A DNA stretch of 64,000 bases from contig OU342808.1 of NCBI GenBank assembly GCA_910591455.2, positions 4,246,607 to 4,310,606 on the forward strand, in the 5' to 3' direction. The notes beneath the pieces are model-generated. The model saw only the letters and a program-made list of their open reading frames with translations. It made no database searches and had not been told where the DNA came from. Source of the stretch: Pholis gunnellus (lineage: Eukaryota > Chordata > Actinopteri > Perciformes > Pholidae). Positions 60,951-64,000 of the stretch are shown one piece after another (the first letter of the stretch is position 1; each line of letters opens with the position of its first letter). The position numbers and the translations under genes are program-made.

Positions 60951-61198
60951 TCCTGAGACGCCCACCCCCTCCAGGTTGGAGACGAGGATCTGGTGGTTCA
61001 CCGTGTCAAACGCCGCAGACAGGTCCAGGAGAATCAGGACAGAGGAGAGAGCGACTCTGTCACCGCAAAGAGGGCTGTCTCTGTCGAGTGACCCACCTTC
61101 AACCCGGACTGGTGGGGGTCCAAGAGGCTGAGATAGGAAGACAGTTGGTTAAAGACAGCACGTTCAAGTGGTTTGGATAGAAAGGAGAGAAACCGGTG
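60951..61198 (-). pseudogene. Reverse transcriptase relic of a CR1/L2/Rex1-type LINE, frameshifted
   Basis: Read on the minus strand, one frame gives HRFLSFLSKPLERAVFNQL, LLDPHQSG and GHSTETALFAVTESL, then a stop (61034-61036). The next frame continues with SVLILLDLSAAFDTVNHQIL. The last is RT motif A with its catalytic aspartate. The order and wording fit the Jockey-superfamily LINEs common in fish. Residues usually found between TESL and SVLILL are missing, so a small deletion accompanies the frameshift. Neither end of the element nor a target duplication is recognisable. Confidence 0.85.
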
Positions 61199-61216
61199 TG
61201 AAGTTCTTGACATGTG

Positions 61217-61372
61217 ATAATAATAATAATGAAATAACGTAACTTCATTTAAACTTATATATATATATATATATATATGTATGTGGGATTGTACAAGAGA
61301 GTGCTCCCTGTAATAAAGCAAAATTCGTTCAGGTGCGGTTGAAGAAACATTTTTGAAATGAGCTGATGACAA
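61217..61372 (+). repeat. Displaced array fragment (unit offsets about 2180-2330)
   Basis: After (TAA)n, the sequence GAAATAACGTAACTTCATT to GATGACAATCACCAT matches unit offsets of about 2185 to 2332 with several substitutions. A (TA)n expansion at 61256-61278 replaces ATACTGAATATATTT. Roughly 1.27 kb of unit is missing between unit 18 and this piece. Confidence 0.85.
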
Positions 61373-61690
61373 TCACCATGTTCTCACTCGTGGAGTCACC
61401 ATCACATTCCGTAGCCAAATGGTTTGCGTGGCTGCACACGACGTAAACATTGGGACGCAGGAGTAGTTGGACTCCCGAGGAACTTTTTATTGTGAAAGTC
61501 TCACCAGGTTCTGAGGAGGGGAGTAGACACAAAATATTCTCTTTTTCTTGTTGTATGAATTAATAAAAGCGACAACTCGGGTCTTGTCCTGACATCATAC
61601 AATACACCCAAATATATGTAGCCACAAAACTCTGACCTGAAATAGGCAAATGTATGCATTTTTGCTCAATTTTGCATCCACTTGTTAACT
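61373..61690 (+). repeat. Last array fragment (unit offsets about 350-690)
   Basis: The piece starts at CATGTTCTCACTCG, matching the type-B words before the tRNA-like cassette, and runs to CCACTTGTTAA. Array homology then ends. About 1.45 kb of unit is missing at its left junction. It includes a short insertion TGACCTGAAATAGG near 61630. Confidence 0.85.
61405..61546 (+). pseudogene. Second decayed copy of the Pol III-like cassette
   Basis: TAGCCAAATGG (61412-61422) still resembles an A box. The B box reads AGTTGGACTCC (61465-61475). About 22 bases that hold the NRF1 palindrome in other copies are absent, so the boxes are only 42 nt apart, a normal tRNA-like spacing. This raises the possibility that the NRF1 segment was inserted into an older, compact tRNA-like head, although a deletion here is equally possible. 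Confidence 0.5.
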
Positions 61691-62143
61691 GCAGTCGTAA
61701 TGCGTGTTTGATACCTTAATTTGTTTTGCATTAAATCATACTGGGATGTTTACTGAAATTGATTGCAAACAGTGTCTTGCAGGAGTTTGTTATTGAAGAG
61801 CCAGTAGGACTTGACCCTTTCACCGGGGGAAATGATCAAATCTATGGTGATGATGTGGTGGTCACTGAAGCCAACTGGACTAATATTCATAATTTTAAAG
61901 CATTGTTCCTACATTAACACTCATTAGTATGCAATTCACAACAACAGTTATTCATGTTTTATTCTTGATTAATAAGCTTGTCTATTGTGCGTTTCATGAT
62001 TGTGTTTTCATTCTTTATAAATGATGCATTCCCCATTTGTAAAGGAAGTATATTACAAACCAATTATTGAGGAGTTGTAGATGATTAATGAGATCATTTA
62101 TAAAGTGTAAGTCCTCGAGTGTCTACCGCCATTTTGAGTCTTG

Positions 62144-62173
62144 TGCCATCTTTGTAAACAAACAAAGATGGCA
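62144..62173. repeat. Inverted repeat TGCCATCTTTGT - 6 nt - ACAAAGATGGCA
   Basis: Perfect 12-bp arms (62144-62155 and 62162-62173) flank AAACAA. The arms contain AAGATGGC, a YY1-like core, and a further GCCATTTTG lies at 62128-62136. The loop region spells GTAAACAAACA, a forkhead-like word. Motif matches only. Confidence 0.75.
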
Positions 62174-62186
62174 ACGTAGTCATACG

Positions 62187-62239
62187 TCAAACAACGTATG
62201 ACGTAGTCATACGTTATGACGTAGTCATACGTTGTTTGA
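62187..62239. repeat. Inverted repeat with 16-bp arms, TGACGTA-rich
   Basis: TCAAACAACGTATGAC (62187-62202) is the exact reverse complement of 62224-62239. The 21-nt loop repeats GTAGTCATACGT / TATGACGTA, so several registers of pairing are possible. TGACGTA is a CRE/ATF-like half site. Confidence 0.8.
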
Positions 62240-62582
62240 GCTGATCTCTCGCTCCTCCCCCTACACCCCCCCCCCCCTTTCCATAGTCTGTTGATTCTAG
62301 ATAGCGTGCTCATAAATGTATAGTTTTGTTGTTAGATTTAGATATTAGTTCTAGATCATTATTATTAGAACTTAATAAACTCTGTTATACTTTAAGGAGC
62401 AGCTGTCTGTGATTACTTTGTGCATGTATTGTGATAATAGCTGATATGAGGTCTGTTGCTTGAACTTAAACCTTCACTTTCACTCTGAATGTGTAATAGT
62501 ACTCAGACTGTTGACATTGTGAGTGAATACTAATTATGAGACTTAGTTTATCGTTTGGTTATTGGTTATTGGTCTCTGTTCG

Positions 62583-63433
62583 CAGAGATGGGCAGTATTT
62601 TTATTACTTGTATTTGAAATACGTATTTCAATTACTTTTCAGTATTTTGTAATTTGTATTTGATAGGGCCGATACAAAATCTAACGTAATTTGTAACAAA
62701 ATACTTTAGAGTGGAGTAATATTGTATTTAAAATACTCAAAATACTTTCTCCACGTATCAAAAAACGTTCACGAGTTCAGTCTTCAGATCTTCAAGTTCA
62801 ACGGATTGTCTGTCAAGTTAAATATTTTATCTGAGTGTGACAGATGTCAACTAGCATGATGTTTAACTTATGTCTGGGTTTGGCCACATATTGTATATAC
62901 ATGGTTATAATATCAAGCTATCGATCGATGCTAACATGCTAATGACGCTAGCATGCTGTCTAGGCTAGCGCATAGCCAGTGTTTAGCAAGTTAACTTATC
63001 AGTCGAGTAGCTAGCTATAGGAAGAGGGAGATTGGGAGCTTGGATGTCATATGTGATGAATATTTTCTTGTTGATACAAAGCCGTTTATGGGCTGTTAAG
63101 TCCCATTAATAAAAATATATATATATACATAATCAATCAAGTTGTTGTCTTTCAATAGCTTTGCTTAGTTACACTGACATTCTGTGACTGTTCTTCCTTT
63201 TTGTGGGGTTCACCAGAGCTTTGTGTACATTATAACCCAAACCTGAATGCTCTGTGAGAAAACGGAAAATTCAGAAAAAAGTATTTCCTATATTTTAAAT
63301 ACAAAATACATGTATTTTGTTACATTTTCTGGCACCAGTATTATGTATTTTGTATTTTGTTGTAATACATTTATTTGGGGGTGTTTTGTATTTTGTATCA
63401 AAATACATTTTGATGTACTTTTGCCCATCTCTG
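62583..63433. mobile_element. hAT-like non-autonomous DNA transposon (851 bp)
   Basis: Terminal inverted repeats CAGAGATGGGCA (62583-62594) and TGCCCATCTCTG (63422-63433) are perfect over 12 bp. Subterminal sequence is rich in TATTTGAAATAC and AAAATAC words on the left and their complements on the right. The CA...TG ends and subterminal style fit fish hAT elements. The interior (62760-63250) has GCTAACATGCTAATGACG-type words and no transposase frame. I could not find a clean 8-bp target duplication (TCTGTTCG against CAGGGTGG), so the ends or the family may need adjusting. Confidence 0.7.
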
Positions 63434-63704
63434 CAGGGTGGTGCCCCGTTATTATTAATAATCATTCATAATTTTACTGACATTAATAATTCTATTGATG
63501 TCAATAATTTAGTTTTCTTGAATGCTGATTACCCAAACACGCTCCTTTACGTTCCCAACACATTGCAGGGAGACACCAGATCACTGTCACATCATCATTT
63601 CAGTCTAAACAAATAAATAAAACTACTCATCCAGGCACAGAAAAAAAGTTAACTTAGTCAGAAGTTAACAATCAGCTCACCCTCCGCCCCGACGGAGCAT
63701 ACAA

Positions 63705-63738
63705 CCCCCCCCCCCCCCCCCCCCCCCCCCAAAAAAAA
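63705..63738. repeat. (C)26(A)8 homopolymer pair
   Basis: Twenty-six C followed by eight A. Runs like this are prone to length error in assembly, so the exact count should not be trusted. Confidence 0.9.
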
Positions 63739-63831
63739 GCTGGGAAACATCTGGACAAAGGACTCAGTCCTGTTCGACTCCTTCAGGTTCAGAACCTTGA
63801 CGCAGATTTGCTCGACTGTTTTTTTTTTGCC

Positions 63832-63857
63832 TGAAACAGTTTATTTGAACTGTTTCA
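63832..63857. repeat. Inverted repeat TGAAACAGTT - 6 nt - AACTGTTTCA
   Basis: Perfect 10-bp arms around TATTTG, preceded by a run of T. Too short for a microRNA precursor by itself. Confidence 0.6.
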
Positions 63858-64000
63858 CAGATTTTTAACATCCGCACTGCAAACGGTGCTCTGTTTGTAT
63901 CAGAAAAACACAATGTTGAATGTTGAAATGTCTTCAGGAAATGGTCCGGTCCGGATTTCAAAGTAAGGGAATGGCGTGTGGTTTCACTGCCATTAGTTGC

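Larger units (their letters stand above)
1..61690. repeat. 3.45-kb macrosatellite array, 17 units plus decayed right edge
   Basis: The same 3.4-kb sequence recurs head to tail from base 1. I placed unit starts at 1, 3432, 6871, 10312, 13765, 17215, 20672, 24119, 27574, 31035, 34468, 37911, 41380, 44833, 48302, 51757, 55832 and 59905 by the recurring word CTTTGTAACTG. Outside one microsatellite, copies differ at only a handful of bases each. The size and organisation resemble vertebrate macrosatellites such as human D4Z4 and DXZ4, but I see no sequence relation to either. The left end lies outside the window. The right end decays between about 60105 and 61690. About 15 diagnostic sites define unit types and show duplication of monomers and dimers. 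The phase of the unit is arbitrary. Confidence 0.97.
61691..62582. other. Non-array flank, no gene recognised
   Basis: AT-rich single-copy-looking DNA. It holds the inverted repeats at 62144-62239, a (C)12 run at 62266-62277 and an AATAAA at about 62375. Open frames here are short and unlike any family I know. Confidence 0.6.
63434..64000. other. Flank right of the hAT-like element, no gene recognised
   Basis: AT-rich sequence with ATTAATAAT repeats to about 63520, then unique DNA, a (C)26(A)8 run and a further unique 260 bp. A 65-codon minus-strand frame (63764-63961) has no recognisable domain and is not called. Confidence 0.5.

Overview
The window is vertebrate, most probably teleost fish, nuclear DNA with no intact protein-coding gene that I can support. 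The fish assignment rests on two 5'-truncated RTE-clade LINE fragments of Rex3 type with a short GGAT/GATG-repeat 3' end, a CR1/L2/Rex1-type reverse transcriptase relic, and a hAT-like element with 12-bp terminal inverted repeats. The species cannot be told from the sequence.

Positions 1-59904 are a head-to-tail macrosatellite: 17 consecutive units of about 3.45 kb (3,431-3,469 bp; the last two are about 4.07 kb because each carries the same 624-bp Rex3-like insertion). The window opens inside the array, so its left end is not seen, and the unit phase used here (starting at base 1) is arbitrary. Units differ by scattered single-base changes and by the length of one compound (TA)n(CA)n(TG)n microsatellite. 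These markers show a higher-order structure. Two unit types alternate from unit 5 to unit 12, units 5-6 and 7-8 are near-identical 6.9-kb dimers, a dimer running from inside unit 12 to inside unit 14 is repeated from unit 14 to unit 16, and units 16-17 are a monomer duplication made after the Rex3-like insertion.

Each unit holds, in order: an octamer motif; an ATTTA-rich minisatellite; a tRNA-like cassette with RNA polymerase III A box, B box and a T5 terminator, with a perfect NRF1-type palindrome between the boxes; a CpG-rich patch with a 116-bp-spaced direct repeat; two further octamers; a short open frame behind a good splice acceptor; a 61-codon open frame; several hairpins; a TATA/MEF2-like box; two tandem hairpins that differ by a compensated base pair; and the compound microsatellite. 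None of these has proven function. The Pol III-like cassette is the best candidate for something transcribed.

From 59905 to about 61690 the array decays. Unit 18 matches the others for its first 200 bp, then diverges abruptly. It is followed by a LINE reverse transcriptase relic and two out-of-order unit pieces. From 61691 to 64000 is non-array flank: two strong inverted repeats, an 851-bp hAT-like non-autonomous element (62583-63433), a (C)26(A)8 run and otherwise unrecognised AT-rich sequence.
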